NCBI RefSeq assembly: GCF_000218545.1 | Contig: NC_015671.1 | Coordinates: 3,462,442 to 3,526,441, forward strand | Reading direction: 5' to 3' | DNA from: Cellulomonas gilvus ATCC 13127 | GTDB taxonomy: Bacteria > Actinomycetota > Actinomycetes > Actinomycetales > Cellulomonadaceae | Length of the DNA stretch: 64,000 nt | Part shown: positions 32,056 to 40,864 of the stretch, one piece after another | Layout of the letters: each line of letters starts with the position of its first letter | How positions within the stretch are numbered: the first letter of the stretch is position 1 | The notes under the pieces: generated by a model | What the model saw: the letters and a program-made list of their open reading frames with translations, nothing else | Told to the model about the DNA's origin: nothing | The model's database searches: none | Position numbers and translations under genes: made by a program

Positions 32056-32574
32056 TCAGAACGGAGGCTCGTCGGAGTAGCCGCCGCCACCGGCACCGCC
32101 GCCCGCGGGCGTGGCCCACGGGTCGTCGCCGCCGGAGGAGGACTGGCCACCGCCGCCGGAGTAGCCGCCACCGCCGCCGCCACCGAAACCACCGCCGCCG
32201 CCACCCGAGCGCTGGGCGCGGGTGACCTTGGCCGTGGCGTAGCGGAGCGAGGGGCCGACCTCGTCGACCTGCAGCTCGACCACGGTTCGCTTCTCACCCT
32301 CGCGGGTCTCGTACGAACGCTGGACGAGGCGGCCGGTCACGATGACGCGGGTGCCCTTGGTGAGCGACTCGGCGACCGACTCGGCCGCCTCCCGCCAGAT
32401 CGAGCAGCGCATGAACAGCGTGTCGCCGTCCTTCCACTCGTTGCTCTGGCGGTCGAACGTGCGAGGGGTCGACGCGACGGTGAAGTTGGCCACGGCCGCA
32501 CCCGACGGGGTGAAGCGCAGCTCGGGGTCACCGGTCAGGTTCCCGATCACCGTGATGACGGTCTCACCAGCCAT
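32056..32574 (-). CDS. ssb: Single-stranded DNA-binding protein
   Basis: 172 residues. OB fold ([20 protein letters not shown], then [18 protein letters not shown] and [18 protein letters not shown]), followed by a long Gly/Ser-rich linker (about residues 120-160) and the acidic-hydrophobic tip ending EPPF that recruits repair proteins. It sits between rpsF and rpsR as usual. Confidence 0.98.
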   Translation of the reverse strand: MAGETVITVIGNLTGDPELRFTPSGAAVANFTVASTPRTFDRQSNEWKDGDTLFMRCSIWREAAESVAESLTKGTRVIVTGRLVQRSYETREGEKRTVVELQVDEVGPSLRYATAKVTRAQRSGGGGGGFGGGGGGGYSGGGGQSSSGGDDPWATPAGGGAGGGGYSDEPPF

Positions 32575-32646
32575 GCCAGCTCCTCGCTCGATCTATCCGT
32601 GCTCGATCAGTCGGAAGGGTGCGCACCGTGGTGCGCACCGGACGGG

Positions 32647-32946
32647 TCACGCGTTGTTGCGCAGGACCTTGGTACGCAGGACGACCTCGTTGAGGCCGAG
32701 CTGGCGGTCGAGCTCCTTGGCCGTCGCCGGCTCCGCGGTGAAGTCGACCACCGCGTAGATGCCCTCGGACTTCTTCTTGATGTCGTACGACAGGCGACGA
32801 CGTCCCCAGATGTCCACCTTGTCGACGGTGCCACCGTCGGTCTTGATGACCGACAGGTACTTGTCGAGCGACGGGGCGACGGTGCGCTCCTCGATCTCGG
32901 GGTCGAGGATGATCATGATCTCGTACTGACGCAGGCTCATACCCAC
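32647..32946 (-). CDS. rpsF: 30S ribosomal protein S6
   Basis: 99 residues: [20 protein letters not shown] and [20 protein letters not shown] are typical S6. First gene of the operon. The ATG is preceded by AGGAGGTGGG. The 230-base region upstream to the penicillin-binding-protein stop holds the operon promoter and leader. Confidence 0.98.
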   Translation of the reverse strand: MGMSLRQYEIMIILDPEIEERTVAPSLDKYLSVIKTDGGTVDKVDIWGRRRLSYDIKKKSEGIYAVVDFTAEPATAKELDRQLGLNEVVLRTKVLRNNA

Positions 32947-33177
32947 CTCCTCTGGTCTTGGCGGTCACGGTCGTTCCGTGACAGGAGGGTTCTCATGCGT
33001 CGCTGCGCGGCGTCCGGCCCGTGGGCCGCACGCCGTTCCCCCTCCGACCACCGATGGCGATGGTCCGACGCGGGCACAGCAGTGTTCTAGCCTACCGGCC
33101 ACCTCCGGGCCGGAAGAAATCGTCCGCTGTGGACGGGCGCGCGCGGCGGTGTGCCCCGCGTGCCTCGTCGTGCGGCG

Positions 33178-35616
33178 TCAGCCGTCCCCACCGTCGGGTT
33201 TGCCCGTCGGATCCGTCCCCGGGTCCTTCGTGGGCTTGGGGTCGGGCGTCTGGGTCGGCTCGGGGTCGGGCGGCGCCTCCGGGCCGGAGGAGATCACCAG
33301 CGTCACCGGCGATCCCACCGGGAGCGCGGTCCCCGCCCTCGGGTCGATGGAGATCACGCGACCCGCGGGCACCTCGTCGGACGGCTGCGAGACGATCACG
33401 GGCTCGAGGCCCACCGCGAGCAGCGCCGCGACGGCGTCCGCCTGGGTCCGCCCGACGAGGCGCCCGGGCACGCGCGCCTCGCTCGGCTCGGTCGGGTCCT
33501 GCGTCGGGTCCGTCGTCGGCTCGTTCGTCGGCGACTGCGTCGGCTTCGGCGTCCCCGTGGGCTTCGTGTCCTCCCCGACGTTCGCACGCTCCGGGAACTC
33601 CCGGACCTTGGCGAACTGGTCCATCGCGAGCACCGGCGTCATGTACGTCGCCCACAGGTTCGCGGGGATGGACGCACCGGTCACCTGCGTGAGCTCGCCG
33701 CCGTACGGGCTCGGGCCCACGGGCGTGATGGTCACCTGCGACGAGCCGTCGCTGCCCACCTGGCTGAGTGCGACCGACGTCGCGATCGTCGGGGTGTAGC
33801 CGACGAACCACGCGGACAGGTTGCCCGTCGAGGTACCCGTCTTGCCGGCGATGGGCACGCCGATCGGCTTGATGAACGGCTCGCCCGAGCCGCGCTCGAC
33901 CACCTGCGTCATCGCGTACGTCGCGTCGGCCATCACGTCGGCGTCGAACACGCGGTCGGGGTTGCCGTCGGTCTCGAAGAACGTGGTGCCGTCGGGGTTG
34001 AGCACCTTCTCGACGATGTGCGCGTCGTGCCGCACGCCCTGGGCCGCGAACGTCGCGTACGCGTTCGCCATGTCGAGCGGGTGCACCGAGGTGGAGCCGA
34101 GCACGTTGGACGGGTACTCGTCGACCGGGGTCGTGACGCCTGCCTCGGTCGCGACGCGCGCGGTCTCCTTGGCCCCGACCTCGAGGTTGAGCTGCGCGTA
34201 GACCGTGTTGACGGACTTGGCCGTCGCGTCGACCAGGTCGATCGTGCCGAACGACTCGCCGTCGAAGTTGGTGACCTGGTCGTCGCCGCCGCTCGTGTCC
34301 CAGCCGTCCACGTCCATGGGCGAGTAGCCCTTGTACGTGGTGTCGAGCCCGATGCCCTGCTGCAGCGCCGCGACGAGCGTGAACGGCTTGAACGTCGAGC
34401 CGGCCTGCACACCGTCGCCGTAGGTGGCCCGGTTGACCTGGTCCTCGAGGAAGTCCGGCCCGCCGTACAGCGCGACGATCCCCCCGGTCGCCGGATCCAC
34501 CGACGAGACCGCGACCTTCATGTTCTTGCTCGGCTTCTGGCCGTCCGTCAGCTCACCCTTGAGCAGCTTCGCGACCGACGCGTCGAGCTCGTCCTGCACC
34601 GGCTTCTGGATCGTCGTGTAGACCTTGAACCCGCCGCGGTCGAGCTTCTCCTTGCTCACGTTGATCCCGCGGTCGGCGCTGGCCATCTCGTCCTCGACCA
34701 TCTTGAGCAGGTGGCCCTGGGGCCCCTCGTACTTGGTCGAGCGGACGTACTTCACCGTCTTGGGGAACGCCGCCTCGTCGTGCTGGGCCTGCGAGATCCA
34801 CCCGTCCTCGAGCATGCGGTCGACGACGATCTTCCACCGCGCCTCGGCCTTGTCCGGCGCGACCGCCGGGTCCCAGGCGTTGGGCGCGGGGATGATCGCG
34901 GCGATCATCGCGGCCTCGGAGACCGTCATCTCCTTGGCGTCGTGGCCGAAGTACGCCTGCGACGCGGCCTGAATCCCGTACGTGTCCCGGCCGAAGTAGA
35001 TGGTGTTGAGGTAGTTGCCCAGGATCTCGGGCTTCTCCTGCTGCTTGTTGACCTTGAGCGCGAGCAGCGCCTCCTTGGCCTTGCCCAGGTAGTCCGTCGT
35101 CGTGGAGTTGACGTAGTACCGCTCGACGTACTGCTGCGTGAGCGTCGAACCACCCTGCTTCTGACCGCCGCGGACGTTGTTGATGAACGCGCGCGCCATG
35201 CCGGTGACGGAGATCCCGGAGTTGTTCCAGAACGTGCGGTCCTCCGCGGCGACCACGGCGTTGCCGACGTAGTCGGGCAGATCGGCGAACTTGACCAGCT
35301 CACGCTTCTGCACCGCGTAGGTGCCCATCACGTCGCCATCGGCGTAGTAGACCGTGGTGGTCTGCGCGCTGATGTCCTCGCTCGGGTCCGGCAGCTCGAT
35401 CGTGGCGTAGGCCGCGACGATCGCGCCGGCCACCAGGAACGCGAAGCCCAGGAACGAGCCGAGCAGGAACCGCCACGAGGGCAGCCACCGGTGCAGGCCG
35501 TGATACCCGCTGCGGGGGTAGTCCCAGAACTTGCGCTTGGCGGTGGAGCGGCCGCGGGTGCCACGAGGCGCGCTGCGGCGCGACCGCGAGGCGGACGCGC
35601 GAGTGGAGCCGGCCAA
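33178..35616 (-). CDS. Bifunctional class A penicillin-binding protein with PASTA domain
   Basis: 812 residues from TTG 35616, which follows AGGAAGG at good spacing. A basic Arg/Ser-rich cytoplasmic tail and one membrane helix (FLLGSFLGFAFLVAGAIVAA, about 60-80) lead to a GT51 glycosyltransferase (AAEDRTFWNNSGI; GGSTLTQQYVERYY) and a transpeptidase domain with STFK in AGSTFKPFT, SVNTVY and the KTGT box. A PASTA domain (about 715-780) and a Pro/Asp/Thr tail end the chain. It polymerises and cross-links peptidoglycan outside the membrane. PonA1-like in architecture. Confidence 0.97.
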   Translation of the reverse strand: MAGSTRASASRSRRSAPRGTRGRSTAKRKFWDYPRSGYHGLHRWLPSWRFLLGSFLGFAFLVAGAIVAAYATIELPDPSEDISAQTTTVYYADGDVMGTYAVQKRELVKFADLPDYVGNAVVAAEDRTFWNNSGISVTGMARAFINNVRGGQKQGGSTLTQQYVERYYVNSTTTDYLGKAKEALLALKVNKQQEKPEILGNYLNTIYFGRDTYGIQAASQAYFGHDAKEMTVSEAAMIAAIIPAPNAWDPAVAPDKAEARWKIVVDRMLEDGWISQAQHDEAAFPKTVKYVRSTKYEGPQGHLLKMVEDEMASADRGINVSKEKLDRGGFKVYTTIQKPVQDELDASVAKLLKGELTDGQKPSKNMKVAVSSVDPATGGIVALYGGPDFLEDQVNRATYGDGVQAGSTFKPFTLVAALQQGIGLDTTYKGYSPMDVDGWDTSGGDDQVTNFDGESFGTIDLVDATAKSVNTVYAQLNLEVGAKETARVATEAGVTTPVDEYPSNVLGSTSVHPLDMANAYATFAAQGVRHDAHIVEKVLNPDGTTFFETDGNPDRVFDADVMADATYAMTQVVERGSGEPFIKPIGVPIAGKTGTSTGNLSAWFVGYTPTIATSVALSQVGSDGSSQVTITPVGPSPYGGELTQVTGASIPANLWATYMTPVLAMDQFAKVREFPERANVGEDTKPTGTPKPTQSPTNEPTTDPTQDPTEPSEARVPGRLVGRTQADAVAALLAVGLEPVIVSQPSDEVPAGRVISIDPRAGTALPVGSPVTLVISSGPEAPPDPEPTQTPDPKPTKDPGTDPTGKPDGGDG

Positions 35617-35850
35617 CGTGCTGCCTTCCTGACGACGACGGGGTGCGTCGCCATGCCGGTCGCCTCGGGTCCGCTGCGGGACCTGTCGGCGGGCATGCGG
35701 CGGCCGCGTCGCCCAGTATGCGCGACCGGCCCGTGGTGCGGGCGGCGTCCGCGGGACCCGGCGCGAGCCTTCACATGATCGGCACCGCGAACGCACGACG
35801 AACACGGGGTGACTTGTGCGCGACGCCCTGACGTGCCTACTCTGACCGCG

Positions 35851-35869
35851 ATGTATCGAGTTGATACAT
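35851..35869. promoter_or_regulatory. PadR-type operator
   Basis: Perfect palindrome ATGTATC-GAGTT-GATACAT, 63 bases upstream of the padR-like start. It matches the ATGT...ACAT form of PadR-family operators, and is unusually AT-rich for this genome. Suggests autoregulation of the padR-ino1 unit. Confidence 0.8.
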
Positions 35870-35931
35870 CGTCAGCAGATATCGAACCGACGAACCACGG
35901 TGCTCGTCGGAGAGCCTAGAGGAGGGTGACC

Positions 35932-36582
35932 GTGCGCGGACGTTCCGACGTGCTCGAGCCGGCCATCCTCGGGCTGCTCCACGAGTCCCCCATGCACGGG
36001 TACGAGCTGCGCAAGCGGCTCAACCTGGTGCTCGGCTCGTTCCGTGCGCTCTCCTACGGGTCGCTGTACCCGTGCCTGAAGTCGCTCGCGGAGCGTGGCT
36101 GGATCGTCGGTACCGAGTCCGTCGCCGACCCGCATGCGGTGGGCAGCAAGCGGGCCCGGATCGTCTACCAGATCACCGCGGACGGCAAGGAGCACCTGCA
36201 GTCCGTGCTCGCCACGTCGGGCCCCGCGGCCTGGGAGGACGAGAACTTCGACGTGCGGTTCGCGTTCTTCTCGCAGACCGACGCCGAGACCCGCCTGCGG
36301 ATCCTCGAAGGTCGGCGCACGCGCCTGACCGAGCGTCTCGAGACCATCCGTCAGTCCGTCGCCCGCACCCGCGAGCGCATGGACGAGTACACGCTCGAGC
36401 TGCAGCGCCACGGCCTCGACCAGGCCGAGCGTGAGGTCCGTTGGCTCGACGGGCTCATCGACAACGAGCGCGGCATCCGCCGTGCGCGTCCTGCTGGCAC
36501 CGGTCCTCGCACCGGTGCAGCGTCCATCGCCGACGGCGAGCACGCCGCTCCGGCAAGATCCACCGAGAAGGAGCGAGGATGA
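35932..36582 (+). CDS. PadR-family transcriptional regulator
   Basis: 216 residues from GTG 35932, which follows GAGGAGG with a 6-base spacer; a GTG two codons earlier overlaps that ribosome site. Winged helix at 1-85 ([20 protein letters not shown], then [18 protein letters not shown]) and a C-terminal dimerisation helix set ([21 protein letters not shown]). Its stop overlaps the ino1 start (ATGA). With the palindrome upstream it probably represses the operon and responds to an unknown ligand linked to inositol or redox status. Confidence 0.95.
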   Translation: MRGRSDVLEPAILGLLHESPMHGYELRKRLNLVLGSFRALSYGSLYPCLKSLAERGWIVGTESVADPHAVGSKRARIVYQITADGKEHLQSVLATSGPAAWEDENFDVRFAFFSQTDAETRLRILEGRRTRLTERLETIRQSVARTRERMDEYTLELQRHGLDQAEREVRWLDGLIDNERGIRRARPAGTGPRTGAASIADGEHAAPARSTEKERG

Positions 36583-37673
36583 CCTCCATCCGCGTCGCCA
36601 TCGTCGGCGTCGGCAACTGCGCCGCGTCGCTCGTCCAGGGCGTCCACTACTACGCCGAGACCCCGGCGGACGGCAAGGTCCCCGGACTCATGCACGTGCA
36701 GTTCGGCGACTACCACGTCAAGGACATCGAGTTCGTCGCGGCGTTCGACGTCGACGCGAAGAAGGTCGGCTTCGACCTGTCCGAGGCGATCGTCGCGTCG
36801 GAGAACAACACGATCAAGATCACGGACGTCCCGCCGCTCGGCGTGACCGTGCAGCGTGGCCACACGCTCGACGGCCTGGGCAAGTACTACTCCCAGACCA
36901 TCGAGGAGTCGGACGCCGAGCCGGTCGACATCGTGCAGACGCTCAAGGACGCCCGCGTCGACGTGCTCATCTGCTACCTGCCCGTCGGCTCCGAGGCCGC
37001 CGCGAAGTTCTACGCGCAGTGCGCGATCGACGCGAACGTGGCCTTCGTCAACGCGCTGCCGGTGTTCATCGCGTCCGACCCGGAGTGGGCCGCGAAGTTC
37101 GAGGCCGCCGGTGTCCCGATCGTCGGCGACGACATCAAGTCGCAGGTCGGCGCGACCATCACGCACCGCGTGCTCGCGCGTCTCTTCGAGGACCGCGGCG
37201 TCATCCTGGACCGCACGTACCAGCTGAACGTCGGCGGCAACATGGACTTCAAGAACATGCTCGAGCGTGAGCGCCTGGAGTCCAAGAAGCTCTCCAAGAC
37301 GCAGGCCGTGACGTCCAACCTCCAGGACGGCCCGCTGGCCGGCAAGAAGGAGGACCGCAACGTCCACATCGGCCCGTCGGACTACGTCGCGTGGCTCGAC
37401 GACCGCAAGTGGGCCTACGTCCGCCTCGAGGGCCGCGCTTTCGGCGAGGTCCCGCTGAGCCTCGAGTACAAGCTCGAGGTCTGGGACTCCCCGAACTCGG
37501 CCGGCATCATCATCGACGCGCTCCGCGCGGCGAAGATCGCCAAGGACCGCGGCATCGGCGGTCCGATCCTGTCGGCGTCGACGTACTTCATGAAGTCCCC
37601 GCCGGTCCAGATGGAGGACACGAAGGGCCGCGCCCAGCTCGAGTCGTTCATCCGCGGCGAGGTCGAGCGCTGA
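36579..37673 (+). CDS. ino1: Inositol-3-phosphate synthase
   Basis: 364 residues, normal for actinobacterial Ino1. Rossmann motif [29 protein letters not shown], the catalytic [14 protein letters not shown] region (Lys), and [20 protein letters not shown] followed by [10 protein letters not shown]. Converts glucose-6-phosphate to inositol-3-phosphate with NAD, feeding phosphatidylinositol and mycothiol synthesis. Translationally coupled to the PadR regulator and followed by a strong terminator. Confidence 0.98.
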   Translation: MTSIRVAIVGVGNCAASLVQGVHYYAETPADGKVPGLMHVQFGDYHVKDIEFVAAFDVDAKKVGFDLSEAIVASENNTIKITDVPPLGVTVQRGHTLDGLGKYYSQTIEESDAEPVDIVQTLKDARVDVLICYLPVGSEAAAKFYAQCAIDANVAFVNALPVFIASDPEWAAKFEAAGVPIVGDDIKSQVGATITHRVLARLFEDRGVILDRTYQLNVGGNMDFKNMLERERLESKKLSKTQAVTSNLQDGPLAGKKEDRNVHIGPSDYVAWLDDRKWAYVRLEGRAFGEVPLSLEYKLEVWDSPNSAGIIIDALRAAKIAKDRGIGGPILSASTYFMKSPPVQMEDTKGRAQLESFIRGEVER

Positions 37674-37693
37674 CCCGCACCTGACGCACACCC

Positions 37694-37732
37694 GGAGGGG
37701 CCCCCGACGCACACCGCGTCGGGGGCCCCTCC
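37694..37732 (+). terminator. Terminator after ino1
   Basis: Perfect 17-bp arms GGAGGGGCCCCCGACGC and GCGTCGGGGGCCCCTCC around ACACC, 20 bases after the ino1 stop. Confidence 0.9.
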
Positions 37733-37740
37733 GTCGTCGT

Positions 37741-37779
37741 GGGTGGACCTGGTCACGGTGGGCGTGACGTTCTCCACCC
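37741..37779. repeat. Palindromic repeat PR, copy 1 (divergent)
   Basis: GGGTGGA-CCT-GGTCACG-GTGG-GCGTGAC-GTTC-TCCACCC. Outer arms GGGTGGA/TCCACCC and inner arms GTCACG/CGTGAC match the three copies near 39.1-39.4 kb, with altered spacers. Confidence 0.8.
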
Positions 37780-37842
37780 GCTCCGGACGCGACCGCGGGG
37801 TGTGGATGGCCTCGCGCGTGCGGGCGGCGGGTTCGGCAGGGT

Positions 37843-38937
37843 GTGCGCGTGGACCGAGGTCGGCGTGACGCAGGGGTGCGGGTCGCCGACCTGCCCGCCG
37901 TGCGCCGGCTCGGCCAGGCGGCGCGCGACGTCGTGGTCCGCCAGGACGGCGTCGTCACCACGGCGCAGCTCGGTCGCTGGGGTATCACCCGCGAGACCGT
38001 CCGGCGCCGGGTCGCCGCGGGTGACTGGCAGCGCGCGTTCCGCGGCGTCGTCACCCTGCAGTCGGGGCCGACGAGCTGGCGCCAGGACGCCCGCGCGGCG
38101 CTGCTGTACTGCGGCCCGGACTCGGCCCTGTCGCACGAGTCCGCGGCGTTCCACCACCGCGTGCTGCGCGAGCCGGGCCGCGCGATCGTCGTGATCGTGC
38201 CCCACCGTCGCACGATCACGCCGCAGCCCGGGCTGGTCGTGCACCGGACCCGCACCATGCCCTGGGCGGGCGGACGCCTGCGCGCGGTCGAGTCCGCCGA
38301 GGCCGTCCTGTCCCTCGTCGCGACGTGGGCCGCCCGACCCGTCCGCCCGCCGTCCGTGGACCGCGGCACAGCCCTGGGCGGACCGTCACGCGCGGCCGTC
38401 GTGGCCGACGACCGCACCCAACCCGGCGGGACCGACGCACTCGTGGGGCTCCTGTGCGACGCGATGCGGGCGGGGGTCCAGCCCGACGACCTGCTGCTCC
38501 GGGCCGCCCGGCGTGCTCGCCTGCCGGGGCGGAGCCTGCTCGTCGAGATGCTCGGCCAGGTGACCGACGGCGTGGAGTCACCGCTCGAGCACCGCTACGC
38601 GCGCGACGTCGAGCGGCGGCACCGGCTCCCGCCGGCGGTCGCGCAACGGTGGGAGCGGGTGGACGGCCGCTGGATCCGCGCGGATCGGGTGTACGTCGGT
38701 CACGGCGTGCGCGTGGAGCTCGACGGACGGCTCGCGCATCCCTTCGGCTCGACCGACGCCGACGTGTGGCGTGACAACGCCGTGCTCCTGGCGAGCGGCG
38801 ACGTCACGCTCCGCTACCGCTGGCGACACGTGGCGGTGACGCCGTGCGCGACCGCCGCCCAGGTCGCCCGGGCGCTGCAGGACCGAGGGTGGCCAGGCGC
38901 CCTCCGCCCCTGCTCCCCCACCTGCCCCACCCCCTGA
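37843..38937 (+). CDS. AbiEi-antitoxin-like/DUF559-type protein
   Basis: 364 residues from GTG 37843; the exact start is uncertain. The N-terminal third has the winged-helix pattern of AbiEi-type antitoxin-domain proteins: VVRQDGVVTTAQLGRWGITR, then VRRRVAAGDWQRAFRGVV. The C-terminal third (GVESPLEHRYARDVERRH, VYVGHGVRVELDGRLAH, VWRDNAVLLASGDVTLRYR) is a Vsr/DUF559 endonuclease-like fold with E-x-D/E residues. This pairing is widespread in actinobacteria and rarely has an AbiEii toxin partner; none is seen here. No RNA or DNA target is known. Confidence 0.85.
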   Translation: MRVDRGRRDAGVRVADLPAVRRLGQAARDVVVRQDGVVTTAQLGRWGITRETVRRRVAAGDWQRAFRGVVTLQSGPTSWRQDARAALLYCGPDSALSHESAAFHHRVLREPGRAIVVIVPHRRTITPQPGLVVHRTRTMPWAGGRLRAVESAEAVLSLVATWAARPVRPPSVDRGTALGGPSRAAVVADDRTQPGGTDALVGLLCDAMRAGVQPDDLLLRAARRARLPGRSLLVEMLGQVTDGVESPLEHRYARDVERRHRLPPAVAQRWERVDGRWIRADRVYVGHGVRVELDGRLAHPFGSTDADVWRDNAVLLASGDVTLRYRWRHVAVTPCATAAQVARALQDRGWPGALRPCSPTCPTP

Positions 38938-39065
38938 CGCCCCGGCCGGCCCCGGCACCCCCGACCTCACCCCTGCTCCCCATCTCACCCCTGCCCCACC
39001 TGCCCCGGCCCACCTAGGCCGGCTTCCGCCGCACCGGAGCCCCCGCCCGGGCGTGGCTCCCCAAC

Positions 39066-39103
39066 GGGTGGAGATGGTCACGCCAGGCGTGACCAAGTCC
39101 CCC
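39066..39103. repeat. Palindromic repeat PR, copy 2
   Basis: GGGTGGA-GAT-GGTCACGCC-A-GGCGTGACC-AAG-TCC(C)CCC: nested inverted arms with a single-base centre. The outer right arm has one mismatch. Confidence 0.85.
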
Positions 39104-39215
39104 CACAGCGCGCTGGCCGGGCCGGCGCCCCCGGTGACCCCCGTACCCAACCCCACCCCTGCTCACGCTCGCTGCCGCCCGCCCTGGAGCCCTCGCCTGG
39201 GCGAGGCGCCCCAAC

Positions 39216-39253
39216 GGGTGGAGATGGTCATGCCAGGCGTGACCAGGTCCACC
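39216..39253. repeat. Palindromic repeat PR, copy 3
   Basis: GGGTGGA-GAT-GGTCATGCC-A-GGCGTGACC-AGG-TCCACCC. One change in the inner left arm (C to T). Confidence 0.85.
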
Positions 39254-39345
39254 CGCAACGCACTCCGCTCACCGGCGCTCGACCCGGCTCCGCTCAGCGG
39301 CGCTTTGCCAACCCCACCCCGCTGCCAGCCCGCCAAGCGCGCTGT

Positions 39346-39383
39346 GGGTGGAGATGGTCACGCCTGGCGTGACGAAGTCCACC
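39346..39383. repeat. Palindromic repeat PR, copy 4
   Basis: GGGTGGA-GAT-GGTCACGCC-T-GGCGTGACG-AAG-TCCACCC. Outer arms perfect. Confidence 0.85.
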
Positions 39384-39565
39384 CGTTTCGGGAGCCACGC
39401 CGGGGCTCGAGGGCGGGCGGGTGGCGCGGAGAGCGGGTGGGGCGCGAGGCGGAGAGCGGGCGTGGTGGGGCGCGGAGCGGAGACCGGGCGGGCTGCGCGG
39501 CGAGCGGTCGGGCGGCGAGCGGGCGGGGCGGCGAGCGGGCGGGTGGGGGGTGGGAGGATGCGGGG

Positions 39566-40861
39566 GTGCAGGTGATCGCGGACCTCCGGGCGTTGTGGCC
39601 GCTGCGGGAGTTCCGCAAGCTGTTCGCCGTGCGGCTGGTGAGCCAGAGCGCGGACGGCATGTTCCAGGTGGGCCTGGCCACGCTGTTCTTCTTCTCCCCG
39701 GAGAACGCGAGCACGGCGGGCGGGGTCGCGGCCGCGTTCGCGGTGCTGCTGCTGCCGTTCACGGTGGTGGGCCCGTGGGCGGGTGTGCTGCTGGACCGGT
39801 GGCGCCGGCGGCAGGTGCTGCTCGTCGGGAACCTGGTGCGGGTCGGGCTCACGCTGACGATCGCGCTCCTCATGGTCACCGACGGCGTGGGGCCGGCCGT
39901 CTACGTGCTGGCGCTGGTGGCGCTGTCGGTGAACCGGTTCCTGCTCTCTGCGCTCTCAGCATCGCTTCCCCGCGTGGTCGACGGCCCGCTGCTGCTCACC
40001 GCGAACTCGCTGACCCCGACTCTCGGCACGGCCGCGGCGGGCGTGGGCGGCGGGATCGGGTTCGTGCTCGGCTGGGTGCTGCCCGCGGGGCGGGTGCGCG
40101 ACGCGGCCGCGCTCGTCGTCGCGGCGGCCGTGATGGCCACGGCGTCGGCGCTCGCGGCGCGCATCGCGCCCGACCGGCTGGGTCCGTCGGACCGGTCCGA
40201 CGCGGCGCAGCTGCGGGCCGCGCTCGGCACGCTCGCGCGGGGCCTGGTCGAGGGGGCGCGCTACCTGGTGGCGCGCGGCACCCCGGCGCGCGCGCTCGGC
40301 GTGATGGCCTACACACGGTTCCTGTACGGGGTCGTCTTCATCGCCTCGGTGCTGATCGCACGCAACCTGCTCGCGGACCCCGCGGACTCGCGCGCGGGGC
40401 TCGCGGCGTTCGCCGCGGTGCTCGGCGCGACGGCCGTCGGGTTCGCCGCCGCTGTGGTGCTCACCCCCACGCTCAGCCCGCGCACGGGCGTGCACGGCTG
40501 GATCGCGGGGTGCCTGGGGCTCGCCGCGGTGAGCCAGGGCGTCATCGCGGTCACGTACGAGCGCGTGCCGCTGCTGATCGCGGCCGCGGTGCTGGGCCTG
40601 GGCGCGCAGGGCACCAAGATCGCGGTCGACACGATCGTCCAGCGGGACACCGCCGACGCCTACCGCGGACGCGCGTTCGCGCTGTACGACGTGCTCTACA
40701 ACGCGGCGTTCGTGGGCGCGGCCGCGCTCGCCGCCGCCGTGCTCCCGGACACCGGCTGGTCCCGGCCGCTGTTCGCGGTGCTCACGGTCGGGTACGTGCT
40801 CGGCGCGCTCGGGTACGGGTTCGCGGCCAGGCGCGCGCCGGAGGCCGTGCCGGTGGGCTGA
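39566..40861 (+). CDS. MFS transporter
   Basis: 431 residues from GTG 39566, preceded by GGGAGGATG; the longer upstream frame is read-through of the repeat region. About twelve helices; the loop 2-3 motif is GVLLDRWRRRQVLLVGNLVR. The N-terminus VIADLRALWPLREFRKLFAVRLVSQ is typical of the actinobacterial MFS_3/enterobactin-exporter-like group. Substrate unknown. Convergent with cca. Confidence 0.92.
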   Translation: MQVIADLRALWPLREFRKLFAVRLVSQSADGMFQVGLATLFFFSPENASTAGGVAAAFAVLLLPFTVVGPWAGVLLDRWRRRQVLLVGNLVRVGLTLTIALLMVTDGVGPAVYVLALVALSVNRFLLSALSASLPRVVDGPLLLTANSLTPTLGTAAAGVGGGIGFVLGWVLPAGRVRDAAALVVAAAVMATASALAARIAPDRLGPSDRSDAAQLRAALGTLARGLVEGARYLVARGTPARALGVMAYTRFLYGVVFIASVLIARNLLADPADSRAGLAAFAAVLGATAVGFAAAVVLTPTLSPRTGVHGWIAGCLGLAAVSQGVIAVTYERVPLLIAAAVLGLGAQGTKIAVDTIVQRDTADAYRGRAFALYDVLYNAAFVGAAALAAAVLPDTGWSRPLFAVLTVGYVLGALGYGFAARRAPEAVPVG

Positions 40862-40864
40862 GGC

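Larger units (their letters stand above)
38938..39565. other. Intergenic stretch with tandemly spaced palindromic repeats
   Basis: About 630 bases between the DUF559-like gene and the MFS gene. It holds three copies of the PR palindrome at 150- and 130-base spacing. Their upstream flanks are also alike (CCCCAACGGGTGG before copies 2 and 3). The rest is Pro/Gly-codon-like low-complexity DNA. No gene seen. Confidence 0.75.

Noticed and set aside
33151..35778. 875-codon plus-strand open frame
   Set aside because: Antisense shadow of the penicillin-binding protein.
36351..38417. 688-codon minus-strand open frame
   Set aside because: Crosses padR, ino1, their terminator and the next gene in antisense; not a gene.
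37843..38937. Complete AbiE toxin-antitoxin pair
   Set aside because: Only the AbiEi-like domain protein is present; no AbiEii nucleotidyltransferase gene lies on either side.
39066..39383. CRISPR-like array
   Set aside because: The repeats are long nested palindromes with 112- and 92-base gaps that themselves share sequence; no cas genes.
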